Shown in pieces: positions 25,631-34,858 of a DNA stretch of 64,000 nucleotides (its first letter is position 1; each line of letters opens with the position of its first letter). The notes below the pieces were generated by a model. That model was not told the origin of the DNA. It saw only the letters and a list, made by a program, of their open reading frames with translations, and ran no database searches. The translations under genes were made by a program, and so were the position numbers. Source of the stretch: Niastella sp. (lineage in GTDB: Bacteria > Bacteroidota > Bacteroidia > Chitinophagales > Chitinophagaceae); contig JAGIBF010000002.1 in assembly GCA_017744515.1 (NCBI GenBank), positions 1-64,000 of the forward strand. The letters run 5' to 3'.

Positions 25631-27556
25631 CTATTCCAGCACAATTACGAATCCGCCGTTGGGCTGCATTTCGACGGTTGTTTTTTTACCGCCGGCTACC
25701 GGCAGGTTTTGCTGTTCAAAAGAGAGGGGGTCTTTGCCATCGGTAATCATGGTGGCTTTTTTGGTGCGGAAGGAAGACAGGTCTACCTGGACCGTTTTGG
25801 CCACCGCCTCACCATTAAGGCCGGCGATGTACCACTTTTTACCTGCCTGCCGGGCTACTACGTACAGTTTGCCGGGAAAGCCATCGATGAAGCGTACTTC
25901 ATCCCAATGGTTGGGCAGGTTGCGCAGGAAGTCTTTTACATAATCCGGCACATGGGTCATGCCTTCGGGTGTTTCTGCATAGTGTTGTATGCCCGACAGG
26001 AAAGCAACCGACAGGCCCAATTCGAAAGCACTCGTCGTCTTTCTTTGAATTTGTGGAATTTTATACAGGCTCATGGGCGTAAAGTCCATGGGGTCGAAAG
26101 CATTGCGGGTAAAGGGTAACATGGTGCAATGATTCGGCGCCGCATCGGCATCGGACTGATTGAAGGTGATCATCTCAAATCCTTTCACTCCTTCTGCACT
26201 CATCAGGTGGGGATAGGTTCGATGCCAGCCTCTTGGTAGTGTGGCGCCGTGGAAGTTTACGAGTAGTTTGTATTTGGCGGCATCGTGCAAAATGTCGAGG
26301 TAGTATTGCATCATGGAGCGGCCATCGCCATTGAAGAAATCGATCTTGACGCCTTTGATGCCCAGGCCCTGCAGGCGACTGAATACCTGTTCCCGCTGCT
26401 CACGGGTAAGCAAGGCGCTCTTGGGATGATACTTGGTCGTGTTCCAGTCGCCGGAGGAATTGAACCACAGGATCAGTCCCACTTTTTTAGTAGCGGCATA
26501 GTCGGCCAGCTCTTTCATTTTATCATAACCTATGCGCGTATCCCAATCTACGTCTACGAGGCAATACTGCCAGCGCATATCGGCGGCATAGTCGATGAAC
26601 TGCTTTTGTATATCGTACACTACCGAGTTATCTTTCAACAACGCCCAGCTCCAGGATGCTTTGCCAGGCTTTATAAAGGATGGATCTATTTTGATGGCGG
26701 GCCTTGCGAGGTCGGTACCTAATGTAGATTCGGCCACGGTTTTCAGGCTACCCATGGTGATGATGCGCCAGGGCGAATACATGGGCAAGGCAAATTCAGG
26801 CAAATAGCCTTTGCCGGTAAACACTTCGCGCTGGTCGGGGAATCCTAATTTGTATTCTCCATCGGGCGCGGTGGATTGCAGTCTGCTGGCACACCAAGTG
26901 CTGTCTATTGCTGCTTCGGTGAGCAATATCCAGGTATCCTGTTTTTTGAATAGTGCGGGATATACCCAGCCGGCGCCTGTGGGTGAAGGGGTCGCCGGTG
27001 TAATGCCTTGCATATAATGTTCTTCGTAGCAGGGGTATACATGTTCCCAACCTTTCTGTGCTTCCTGCATGGGTTGCAGCCAGGCCAGCACATCGTTACC
27101 AAAGTGCCAGGAGGTATGTTCCTCGAGGACTATTTTGCGATTGGAGGCGGCATTGGGTAAATGATAACGGAAGGCTACGCCATCGTTTGACACCTGGAAA
27201 ATGATGTTCAGTTTTCTGCCGGCCTCATTCGTCAAATGCAAAATTCTTCTATTGGCTCTGTATTGTATGTTGCTTTTCTTGGCATTGAGGATCGTGTAAT
27301 CGTCTTTTACATTCTCAACGGCCGACATACTTTTCATCACCAACCCTTGTGCAAATTGTTCATCCGTCAGCTCAAGGCCCAGCTTCGAGGTTTGCAGTAT
27401 CTCTTTGTTCTGGTATTTTACGCTGTACCACGCACGGCCATCCGTAACACCTGTAGTAACAACAATCTTTTTATCGGGACTCAATATTTGTTGGGTCTTT
27501 TGCGCGTTTGCAAAGAGAGACAGTAAGGCAGGAAGTAACCAAAGCATTTTTTTCAT
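25631..27556 (-). CDS. GH97-family glycoside hydrolase, probably retaining type
   Basis: 641 residues, signal peptide ending at FANAQ. The N-terminal GH97 super-sandwich (residues about 22-280) precedes a TIM barrel (about 290-540) and a C-terminal beta domain. The barrel contains VDVDWDTRIGYDKM, LWFNSSGDW, KGVKIDFFNGDGR and MSAEGVKGFEM. D406 (in KIDFF) and E455 (in SAEG) sit where retaining GH97 alpha-galactosidases have nucleophile and acid/base. The inverting SusB-type enzymes instead use Glu bases. An alpha-galactosidase-like activity is therefore favoured but not certain. It converges on the xylan operon and may trim galactose from xylan side chains or act elsewhere. Confidence 0.9.
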   Translation of the reverse strand: MKKMLWLLPALLSLFANAQKTQQILSPDKKIVVTTGVTDGRAWYSVKYQNKEILQTSKLGLELTDEQFAQGLVMKSMSAVENVKDDYTILNAKKSNIQYRANRRILHLTNEAGRKLNIIFQVSNDGVAFRYHLPNAASNRKIVLEEHTSWHFGNDVLAWLQPMQEAQKGWEHVYPCYEEHYMQGITPATPSPTGAGWVYPALFKKQDTWILLTEAAIDSTWCASRLQSTAPDGEYKLGFPDQREVFTGKGYLPEFALPMYSPWRIITMGSLKTVAESTLGTDLARPAIKIDPSFIKPGKASWSWALLKDNSVVYDIQKQFIDYAADMRWQYCLVDVDWDTRIGYDKMKELADYAATKKVGLILWFNSSGDWNTTKYHPKSALLTREQREQVFSRLQGLGIKGVKIDFFNGDGRSMMQYYLDILHDAAKYKLLVNFHGATLPRGWHRTYPHLMSAEGVKGFEMITFNQSDADAAPNHCTMLPFTRNAFDPMDFTPMSLYKIPQIQRKTTSAFELGLSVAFLSGIQHYAETPEGMTHVPDYVKDFLRNLPNHWDEVRFIDGFPGKLYVVARQAGKKWYIAGLNGEAVAKTVQVDLSSFRTKKATMITDGKDPLSFEQQNLPVAGGKKTTVEMQPNGGFVIVLE

Positions 27557-27645
27557 AATAGCGTCAGCATTGAGATAGGAAGATAGGTATTTACTGTCAT
27601 TTATACACTAAAAAAGCCAGAGAGGCACGCATTTCGAATAATGCA

Positions 27646-27701
27646 TTGGGCTAAAGCCCAAGGATGGTTGGAGTTTATGATCCCGGCCCTGAAGGTCCGG
27701 G
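27646..27701. repeat. Intergenic palindromes
   Basis: TTGGGCTAAAGCCCAA (27646-27661) is a perfect palindrome. CCCGGCCCTGAAGGTCCGGG (27682-27701) is an imperfect one 20 bp on. They lie between the GH97 and methyltransferase genes; no function assigned. Confidence 0.55.
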
Positions 27702-27711
27702 CAATTTGCGT

Positions 27712-28338
27712 TTACTTAGATGGCTTTTTGCATTTAATCAAAAAGAAAGGGTAGTTCTCCGTTATTTCTGTGATCTCGTATAGCCCTGCGTTGCCAAACT
27801 CTGCCTGGATCGATGCTCTGTCGTAAAAGAACATTTTCACGCCGCCAAACATTTCATAGCGATCTTTGCTGAGCAATGTGCCTTTGCCGTAGGTATGTGC
27901 TTCCTTAGAGATCACTGTAAAAACCATGTAGCCATTTGCTGACAGTTGATTGTAGCAATCACGGATCAGTTTTTCTCTTTCATTGCCGTCCAGTAAATGG
28001 ATGAGTGCATAGCAGAATATTCCATCGTATTGCTGTTCATCGAATGGCATATCTGTTACGGAACCGTGGTGAATGATCATGTCTGTGCCGTAATGCTTCT
28101 TTGCCATTTCAATGGCTGTCTTTGAAATCTCGATCCCTGTTACAGCCATGCCATTATCCCTGAAAATTTGTGCATTGCGGCCGTAGCCGATTCCGGGGAT
28201 GAGTATATTTCTCACTCCTTTTGCGACGAACAGATCTTTTGTTACTATGGCCGACTGTGCTGGTTCAAAGCCCCACATTTCCTGCTTATCTGTAAAGGCC
28301 GCTTCCCAAAACTCCGGCTGCTCGTTTTCATGCTGCAT
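27712..28338 (-). CDS. Class I SAM-dependent methyltransferase
   Basis: 208 residues, single-domain Rossmann methyltransferase. Motif I is LIPGIGYGRNAQIF, with the acidic residue binding the SAM ribose in TGIEISKTAI, then DMPF (motif II), YDGIFCYALIHLL (motif IV) and a C-terminal beta hairpin. The early FWEAAFTDKQEMWGFEPAQSA resembles the entry region of thiopurine/tellurite-type methyltransferases, but the substrate cannot be named. It appears to be a single-gene unit, with repeats on both sides. Confidence 0.85.
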   Translation of the reverse strand: MQHENEQPEFWEAAFTDKQEMWGFEPAQSAIVTKDLFVAKGVRNILIPGIGYGRNAQIFRDNGMAVTGIEISKTAIEMAKKHYGTDMIIHHGSVTDMPFDEQQYDGIFCYALIHLLDGNEREKLIRDCYNQLSANGYMVFTVISKEAHTYGKGTLLSKDRYEMFGGVKMFFYDRASIQAEFGNAGLYEITEITENYPFFLIKCKKPSK

Positions 28339-28457
28339 ATGTTGATGAAGTTACCTATTTTATTCGTTTATGATGATACCTTTTGGCGAAGGTGTCGCAA
28401 GCAGATTTCTCACTACGCCGTAGCGACCTACTACTTTTCTGTCGCTGATGGCTTCGT

Positions 28458-28536
28458 TCGAAATGACAGAAGAGGGAGTGGTGTTCGAATGATAGAAGAG
28501 GTGGTGTCCGAAATGACAGAAGAGGGAATGGTATAA
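28458..28536. repeat. Degenerate tandem repeat of CGAAATGACAGAAGAGGG
   Basis: Three imperfect copies of CGAAATGACAGAAGAGGG(A)(N)TGGT lie in the gap between the methyltransferase and RND genes. No coding signal was seen. Confidence 0.6.
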
Positions 28537-28540
28537 AAGC

Positions 28541-28574
28541 AAAACAGGAAAGGATTGCTCCTTCCCTGTTTTTA
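28541..28574 (-). terminator. Probable terminator after the first RND operon
   Basis: AACAGGAAAGG and CCTTCCCTGTT (about 28543-28570) form an 11-bp stem with one mismatch. T-rich stretches lie on both sides. The hairpin is about 40 bp beyond the RND stop codon. Confidence 0.65.
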
Positions 28575-28610
28575 GATTGAATCCTACTGAGGGGATAAGT
28601 TATAGAGCTC

Positions 28611-31600
28611 TCAGCTTTCGCTGGTAGTAATATTCTTGTCGATTTGGTCTTGTTGCTTTTGGCTTTCCTGGAGCTTTCTCAGCTTACGGCCGTAAGACAT
28701 TTTCGTGATCAGTACAAATAATACCGGCACTACGAAGATAGCCAGCGTGGTAGCGGCGATCATACCGCCAAACACTGTCCAGCCAATGGTTTGACGGGAA
28801 ACGGCTGCAGCACCTTCTGCAAAGGCCAGCGGCAGTACACCTAATATGAAGGCCAGTGAGGTCATCACGATCGGACGTAAACGCAGCTGCACCGCCTGCA
28901 AGGTGGCGTGTACCACATCGATGCCTTTGTCTACCCGCTCTTTGGCAAACTCCACGATCAGGATCGCGTTCTTGGCTGCCAGACCGATCAGGGTAACCAT
29001 CCCGATCTGTGCATAGATGTTGTTGCTGAGGTTGGGCAGCAGCAAGAGTGTAAGGATAGAACCAAACAACCCGATAGGCACCGCAAACAATACGGAGAAC
29101 GGTACCGACCAGCTTTCGTAGAGGGCTGCGAGGAAGAGGAACACGAACACAATAGAGATGGCAAATACCGTAGTAGTGCTATCGCCCGCTTTGATCTCCT
29201 CACGACTCATGCCTGAGAACTCGTAGCTATAGCCTGCAGGCAACACCTGAGTGGCTACTTCGCGGAGTGCCTGAATAGCCTGTCCACTACTGAAGCCGGG
29301 TTTTGGTGAGCCGTTGATCTCGATAGCCCGGTAGATGTTATAGTGTGATATTACCGCCGGGTTCTCCACCAGTTTGGTAGTAACCAATGTGCTTAACGGA
29401 ATCATATTGCCTTGTGCGTTGCGCACATAGAAATTACGGAAGTCATCCAATGAAGAACGGAAACTGCTGTCGGCCATGGCCATTACACGGAAGTTCCGTC
29501 CATAGATATTGAAGTCGTTCACATAGCTACTACCCAACAGGGTCGACATGGTAGCATACACATCATTGATCTGTACGCCCAGCTTCTTCGCCTGCTCCCT
29601 GTTCACATTCACCTGGTAGCTTGGGGTTTTGGTAGAGAAGAAAGTATAAGCCAGTCCTATCTCGGGACGCTGGTAAAGCGCGCCGAGGAATTTCTGGGCT
29701 ACTTTTTCAAACTCCTGTACATTGTCTGTACTGGTGGTTTGCTGCAGCTCGAATGTGAAGCCTGCTGTTTGCCCCAGACCCGGGATGGCCGGCGGCGCAA
29801 TGGCGAGAATACGTGCTTCCTTGATATCGCGTGTGCGTTTTTGTATTTCCGCTATTACTGCCTGCACATGGTTTTCCTCTCCTTTCCGCTGGTCCCAGGG
29901 TTTCAGGCTCACGAACATGGTGCCTGAGTTGGACTTGAACGAGAAGTTGATAATGTTCAAACCGGCAAGTCCTCCCACTACATTCACCTGTGGCATGGAT
30001 TGCACGCGCTCCATTACATCTTTCAGCATGGCTACGCTGCGGGAGGTAGAGGTACCTTCCGGCATTTCGTAGGTCACGAATAAGCGGCCTTCGTCTTCTA
30101 ATGGAATAAAACCTGTGGGTTTAGACTTGAACATGAAGAACAGACCTACGAAGAGGCATATCATCATTATGATCACATAGGGTGCTCCTTTGATCCATTT
30201 GCTCACGCCTCGTGTATACGAATTGGTAAGGCGTCCGAATACCCTGTTGAACCAAGCGAAGAATTTCTCCAGTATGTTCTTGCGGGCGCCTTCTTCTTTG
30301 GAAGGTTTCAACATGATGGAGCACAGGGCCGGCGTTAATGACAGGGCCACGAACGCCGATATAATGACCGAGACCGCAATGGTGATGGCAAACTGTTGGT
30401 ACAGGCGTCCTACGATACCGGGAATGAAACCTACCGGCACAAACACCGCCGCGAGGATCAACGCGATCGCGATTACCGGACCGGAGATATCGCCCATCGC
30501 TTTTTGGGTGGCCTCCTTCGGCGACAGCTTTTCATGGTCAATATAGTGTTGTACTGCTTCCACCACCACAATGGCGTCATCCACCACGATACCGATGGCC
30601 AGTACGAAGGCAAACAGGGTGAGTGTGTTGATCGTAAATCCAAATGGTATGAAGAAGATGAAGGTACCAATGAGTGATACAGGGATGGCCAGTACGGGGA
30701 TCAACGTAGCCCGCCAGTTTTGCAGGAACAGGAATACCACCAATACCACCAGTATCAGTGCTTCTACCAGTGTGTGCAGTACTTCCTCGATAGATACTTT
30801 TACTACTGTCACTGTTTCCAGCGGAACAGCAATGTCTACATCTTTGGGGAATGCTTTTTTCAGCTCACCCAAAGTTGTCTGTAAACCATTCCAGGTGTCG
30901 AGGGCATTGGCGCCGGGGGCCTGATAGATGAGGATGAAGGCGGCTGGCTTGGCTTTCACCAGTGCGTTTACGCCATAGTCGAATTTTCCCAGCTCTACGC
31001 GGGCCACATCACGGAGGTAAACGATGTTACCATCTGCAGGGCGTGTACGTACGATAATGTTCTCAAACTGGTCTTTGGTATTCAGGCGGCTATTGGTGAG
31101 CACGCTGTATTCAAATGCCTGTGCACTGGGCTGCGGGTTGCCACCGATGGTACCGGCCGCTACCTGCAGGTTCTGTTCTGCCAGTGATGCCAGTACTTCT
31201 GCCGTGGTGAGGTTCAGGGCTGCCAGCTTTTGCGGGTCGAGCCAGATACGCATACCAAAGTCGTCGGCACGGGTAACGATATCGCCCACGCCTTTTACAC
31301 GCAGCAAGGCGTCTTTGATGTAGATGTTGGAATAGTTTCCCAGGAAGGTGGCGTCTTTTGTTCCGTTTGGCGAATACAACGCCAGGGCCACCATGATGCT
31401 GGGGTTACGTTTACGTACCGTCAAGCCCAACCGTTTTACCGCATCGGGCAAGGTAGGTTCGGCCACACTCACCCGGTTTTGCACGTCGAGTGTTGCGATA
31501 TTGATGTCGGTACCAATTTCAAAGTTTACGGTCACACTACTTTGGCCACTACCTGTACTGTTACTCGTCATGTAGGTCATGCCTGGTGTACCGTTGATCT

Positions 31601-31805
31601 GTGTTTCGATGGCCGTGGTAGTGGTTTGCTCCACCGTTTGTGCATCGGCACCGGTAAAGTTGCCCGCTACCGAAACGGTGGGCGGTGTAATATCAGGGTA
31701 TTGCGCAATAGGCAGGCTACTCAGTGATATAAGGCCTACCAGCACGATCACGATCGATATAACGATGGCCGTTACCGGGCGTTTTATAAAAGTATCTGCT
31801 ATCAT
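28611..31805 (-). CDS. RND multidrug efflux permease, HAE1/AcrB type
   Basis: 1064 residues, normal for AcrB/MexB. The first transmembrane helix follows MIADTFIKRPVTAIVISIVI; the porter domain has QNRVS, the 'KGVGDIVTRADDFGMRIWLD' strand and LRDVARVELG. TM4 contains GIVVDDAIVVVEAV with the proton-relay pair D409/D410. The repeat half starts near the FKSKPTGFIPLEDEG segment. It pumps hydrophobic drugs or lipids from the inner membrane/periplasm using the proton gradient. It is the last of three same-strand genes (tolC, MFP, RND) with short gaps. Confidence 0.96.
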   Translation of the reverse strand: MIADTFIKRPVTAIVISIVIVLVGLISLSSLPIAQYPDITPPTVSVAGNFTGADAQTVEQTTTTAIETQINGTPGMTYMTSNSTGSGQSSVTVNFEIGTDINIATLDVQNRVSVAEPTLPDAVKRLGLTVRKRNPSIMVALALYSPNGTKDATFLGNYSNIYIKDALLRVKGVGDIVTRADDFGMRIWLDPQKLAALNLTTAEVLASLAEQNLQVAAGTIGGNPQPSAQAFEYSVLTNSRLNTKDQFENIIVRTRPADGNIVYLRDVARVELGKFDYGVNALVKAKPAAFILIYQAPGANALDTWNGLQTTLGELKKAFPKDVDIAVPLETVTVVKVSIEEVLHTLVEALILVVLVVFLFLQNWRATLIPVLAIPVSLIGTFIFFIPFGFTINTLTLFAFVLAIGIVVDDAIVVVEAVQHYIDHEKLSPKEATQKAMGDISGPVIAIALILAAVFVPVGFIPGIVGRLYQQFAITIAVSVIISAFVALSLTPALCSIMLKPSKEEGARKNILEKFFAWFNRVFGRLTNSYTRGVSKWIKGAPYVIIMMICLFVGLFFMFKSKPTGFIPLEDEGRLFVTYEMPEGTSTSRSVAMLKDVMERVQSMPQVNVVGGLAGLNIINFSFKSNSGTMFVSLKPWDQRKGEENHVQAVIAEIQKRTRDIKEARILAIAPPAIPGLGQTAGFTFELQQTTSTDNVQEFEKVAQKFLGALYQRPEIGLAYTFFSTKTPSYQVNVNREQAKKLGVQINDVYATMSTLLGSSYVNDFNIYGRNFRVMAMADSSFRSSLDDFRNFYVRNAQGNMIPLSTLVTTKLVENPAVISHYNIYRAIEINGSPKPGFSSGQAIQALREVATQVLPAGYSYEFSGMSREEIKAGDSTTTVFAISIVFVFLFLAALYESWSVPFSVLFAVPIGLFGSILTLLLLPNLSNNIYAQIGMVTLIGLAAKNAILIVEFAKERVDKGIDVVHATLQAVQLRLRPIVMTSLAFILGVLPLAFAEGAAAVSRQTIGWTVFGGMIAATTLAIFVVPVLFVLITKMSYGRKLRKLQESQKQQDQIDKNITTSES

Positions 31806-31856
31806 TAGTTATCTTCTTTAAAGTCCTCTGTTCAAATAATAACGTGCAATCGTCTC

Positions 31857-33011
31857 TTACTTTTTAGCGGGCGCTGCACCTGGTGCACCGGGTTGTTGTG
31901 GTGGTGCATCTGTGATCTTCGATCCTTCGCGCAGGTTCTGTACGCCTTGCACTACGATCGTTTCGCCGGCTTTAACACCTTCTTTTACAATCACATTGGT
32001 ACCGATCTGTGTGCCCAGGGCTACCGGACGTTGGGTAACAGTGCTGCTATCAGTAACGGCATAAACAAAGAAAGTACCCAGCTGCTCCACCACTGCTTTG
32101 TAAGGAATAATTACTGCAGCAGTAGATGCAGTGTTCTTCACCCGTACGTTGGTGGTCATGCCCGCTCTCAACATGTTCCTGGGGTTGGGGAACACCAGCC
32201 TTGTTTTAATATTGCCGGTTTGCACATCTACCGCACGGTCGATGAGGCTGATTGAACCTGGAATTGGGTACACCTCATTTCCAAAGGCGATGGTGAAAAC
32301 AGAATCTTTTGGCTTAGTGCCTTGTTGTTGCAACTGGGTAAACCTGTAGAGTTCCTGCTGGTTGATCGCAAAGTCAACTGCCATCGGGTTATCGGAAGAT
32401 ACCGTATTCATGATCGTTTGTCCTGCATAGATAGGGCCGCCTACTTTTACCTGTGATATTCCAATCGTGCCATCAAACGGAGCATAGATGGTGGAGTATT
32501 TCACATTGGTTTGCACGGCGCGGATGTTTGCTTTTGCCGCCTCTACCTGCTTTTTCGCCGCTTCGAGGGTGGCATCGGCATTGTCTACCTGCTGCTTCGC
32601 GATGGCGTCCTGCTTATCCAGCTCGTGGTAGCGGTCGGCATCTTTTTGCGCACGTACCAGGTTAGCTTCCTGTACAGCGAGGTTGGCTTGTGCCTGTTGG
32701 TAGTTGGCTTCGTATGCCTGCTGATCGATCGTGTACAGGCGCTGGCCTTTTTTAACACGGGCGCCATCCTGGAAGTAAATGCCCGTGATATATCCGTTTA
32801 CCTGTGCACGCAGCTCCACCTGGTTGAGGGCGGTAACAGTGCCGGGGTATTCATCATAATAAACCGCGTCGGTAGTAGTTACTTTGGTTGTAGTGACGGG
32901 CACTGCCGGGGCAGGTCCCTGTGCAGCAGGTTGCGGTTTTTTATCGCCACAGGAAACGATGGCCAGCATGCAACCCACAGTCGTGAAATATCCTATCCTT
33001 TTGAACAACAT
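31857..33011 (-). CDS. RND periplasmic adaptor (membrane fusion protein) lipoprotein
   Basis: 384 residues with a lipobox AIVSC (Cys21). It has an N-terminal beta barrel (YPGTVTALNQVELRAQVNGYITGIYFQDGARVKKGQ lipoyl half), an alpha-hairpin (Q/A-rich coiled coil at about 90-165), a second lipoyl half (YSTIYAPFDGTIG), a beta barrel and a membrane-proximal domain with NVIVKEGVKAGETIVVQGVQNLREGSKI. The Pro/Ala-rich C-terminal tail is low complexity. It bridges the AcrB-like pump downstream (51 bp) and the TolC-like channel upstream (18 bp). Confidence 0.95.
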   Translation of the reverse strand: MLFKRIGYFTTVGCMLAIVSCGDKKPQPAAQGPAPAVPVTTTKVTTTDAVYYDEYPGTVTALNQVELRAQVNGYITGIYFQDGARVKKGQRLYTIDQQAYEANYQQAQANLAVQEANLVRAQKDADRYHELDKQDAIAKQQVDNADATLEAAKKQVEAAKANIRAVQTNVKYSTIYAPFDGTIGISQVKVGGPIYAGQTIMNTVSSDNPMAVDFAINQQELYRFTQLQQQGTKPKDSVFTIAFGNEVYPIPGSISLIDRAVDVQTGNIKTRLVFPNPRNMLRAGMTTNVRVKNTASTAAVIIPYKAVVEQLGTFFVYAVTDSSTVTQRPVALGTQIGTNVIVKEGVKAGETIVVQGVQNLREGSKITDAPPQQPGAPGAAPAKK

Positions 33012-33029
33012 ATACTGAGATGTTTGATA

Positions 33030-34385
33030 TTAATAATTGATTTGTCCCAATGCTTTTTGTACATCTATTTTTCCGGCTAACACCATGTACAGGGCATTGT
33101 AGTAATTGATGCGGGCTGTGCGCAGGTCCGACTCGGCTGTAATGACTTCGAGGTATGTCTTTACGCCGGAACGGTATTGCAGATTGATCACATCGTATAC
33201 TTCCTGTGCCAGTTCCATATTTTCTTTCAATGCGAGGTAGCTGGCCAGGTTGCTTTTGTAAACTGCTATTGCCTGTGCATATTCTGAGTTGATGCTATTC
33301 TTCAGGTTGACTTCCTGCCAGTCTATCGACTTCAATTGCCATTCGGCATTTTGTATATTGTACTTCCTTTTTCCTCCCTGAAAAATGGGTACCGAAACAG
33401 TGAGGCCGGCGAAGGAATAAGGATAGTCCTTGTTGTATACTTTGGAGAATTGATCGTTCTGGAAGTTCAGGTTGTAGGCTCCGTTGGCAGCTACCGTAGG
33501 CAGGTAACTCCATTTGTTGTACTTCACGTTGGCTTGTTGCAGCCTGCGTTGTGTTTGCAAGGTCTGAAACTCGATACGGGTACTGAAGTTCACCGTTTGC
33601 AACGTATCCAACGCTACTTCTTGTTCCATTTGCAGGCTATCGTATACAATGTTCAGCGGCTGGCTGGCGGGGTATCCCATCAAGGCTTTCAGTAGCTCTA
33701 TTTTTGCGTGCAGCAACTCTTCGTTGCTTTTGAGCTGGGCCCTGGTATTGTTGAGTGCGATGGATGCTCTTTTGTAATCCGTTTTATCGGTTACGCCGGC
33801 GTTGTACTGGGCCTGTGCATCTTTTAGGCTGCGCTCGAGGCGGGTGATGTCTTGCCGGGTTACCTTGATCTGTTGTTCGGTAGCCAGCACATCATAGAAT
33901 CCCTTGGATACGTTTACTGCCACATCAATCTTCGTACTACTGGTGTTCTGCCGGGCCAGTTGCCGCACATCGCGTGCAGTCCGGCTCGCCAATAACACAT
34001 CGCGGTTGAAGATGTTTTGGGTGGCAGTAAACTGTACTGCTGAGGTGTTCTTAAAACCCACATTGCGTACTTCGCCTGCCACTACAAATGTGTTTAGCTG
34101 GAAAACGTGGTTGAAGTTGTATCCAAAGTTTACCTGTGGGTACCAATCGGCCAGTTTTGATTTAATGGTGGTCTCTGTAATCTCCTGGTCAATCAGTGAC
34201 TGCTGTATCAACGGTTGTCGTTTTACAGCATACTGAATAACATTCTCGATGGTAGCCTGCTGCAATACGCTGTCGGTGGTTGATGATTGCTGTGCAGGCA
34301 ACAACAAGGGCATGGCTATGGCCAATAGGCATGCCAGGAGGATCTTCTTCTTTACAGAAAGCCTTTCTTTATTTAGGTTGCTCAT
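33030..34385 (-). CDS. TolC-like outer-membrane efflux channel
   Basis: 451 residues, signal peptide ending near LLPAQQ. Two OEP (outer membrane efflux protein) repeats are visible: long helices with VSKGFYDVLATEQQIKVTRQDITRLERSLKDAQ and GVTDKTDYKRASIALNNTRAQL, then GAYNLNFQNDQFSKV, and the second with YRSGVKTYLEVITAESDLRTARINYYNALY. It forms the exit duct of the first RND system and is the first gene of that operon, preceded by a 473-bp untranslated region. Confidence 0.95.
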   Translation of the reverse strand: MSNLNKERLSVKKKILLACLLAIAMPLLLPAQQSSTTDSVLQQATIENVIQYAVKRQPLIQQSLIDQEITETTIKSKLADWYPQVNFGYNFNHVFQLNTFVVAGEVRNVGFKNTSAVQFTATQNIFNRDVLLASRTARDVRQLARQNTSSTKIDVAVNVSKGFYDVLATEQQIKVTRQDITRLERSLKDAQAQYNAGVTDKTDYKRASIALNNTRAQLKSNEELLHAKIELLKALMGYPASQPLNIVYDSLQMEQEVALDTLQTVNFSTRIEFQTLQTQRRLQQANVKYNKWSYLPTVAANGAYNLNFQNDQFSKVYNKDYPYSFAGLTVSVPIFQGGKRKYNIQNAEWQLKSIDWQEVNLKNSINSEYAQAIAVYKSNLASYLALKENMELAQEVYDVINLQYRSGVKTYLEVITAESDLRTARINYYNALYMVLAGKIDVQKALGQINY

Positions 34386-34858
34386 AATACGCTTTTATAT
34401 TCTACTGTACCGGAACATGCAATTGTTTGCATAGGTAACCATGCTGCTTTCTTGCAAAAGCAGGGATGACATGGGGGCGTCAATCCTGGGATAATACCTG
34501 CCTGAGAGTTGCAGGGTCTTGTCCTGAGATGGCGCAAAATTATTAAAGTGTCCCGGAACAATAGAATTAATTTTTGCCCTTTCAGCTTTAATCTGTTATA
34601 CGACAATATTTTACCAACGGCCGAACTAAGCGTTGCAATCGTTTGTATGCTGGTAAGGGTCGGAAAGTCCGGAAGTCGGAAAAGTCCGAAAGTAAAACAG
34701 CCTTGAGCTGAGACCCTGACAGGTTTCGCCAGACAGAACTGAGCAAAATCCCGCTTTGCGGGACAAGCTCTGTCAGGTCTTTCTTTTCAGGGCAAGCAAA
34801 ATTCCGGTGCACAGGAACACCAGACAATGGCCACATTCAGGGATATGGCGGCAGGCGT
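34386..34858. other. Gene-free region with possible structured leader and repeats
   Basis: On the minus strand a TAATTTTG box (34535-34542), a fit to the -7 pattern but with no well-spaced -33, precedes about 145 nt of leader before the tolC start. The leader can form several hairpins, for example CTGCTTT/AAAGCAG and ATGCAA/TTGCAT near its end. Farther up are GTCGGAAAGTCCGGAAGTC-type direct repeats (34659-34695) and a CCCGC-hairpin element (34747-34778). No coding frame was seen. Confidence 0.4.
34747..34778. repeat. CCCGC-hairpin element, copy 3
   Basis: AATCCCGCTTTGCGGGACAA followed by GCTCTGTCAGG is the same hairpin-plus-GACAAGCTCT unit as at 5051 and 8747. A complementary CCTGACAGG lies upstream at about 34715. 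Confidence 0.65.

Noticed and set aside
34440..34545. Resemblance to TPP (CTGAGA, GATAATACC words) or glycine (CTCTCAGGCA) riboswitches
   Set aside because: The TPP words are in the wrong order on the plus strand, and the glycine aptamer core is missing on the minus strand.
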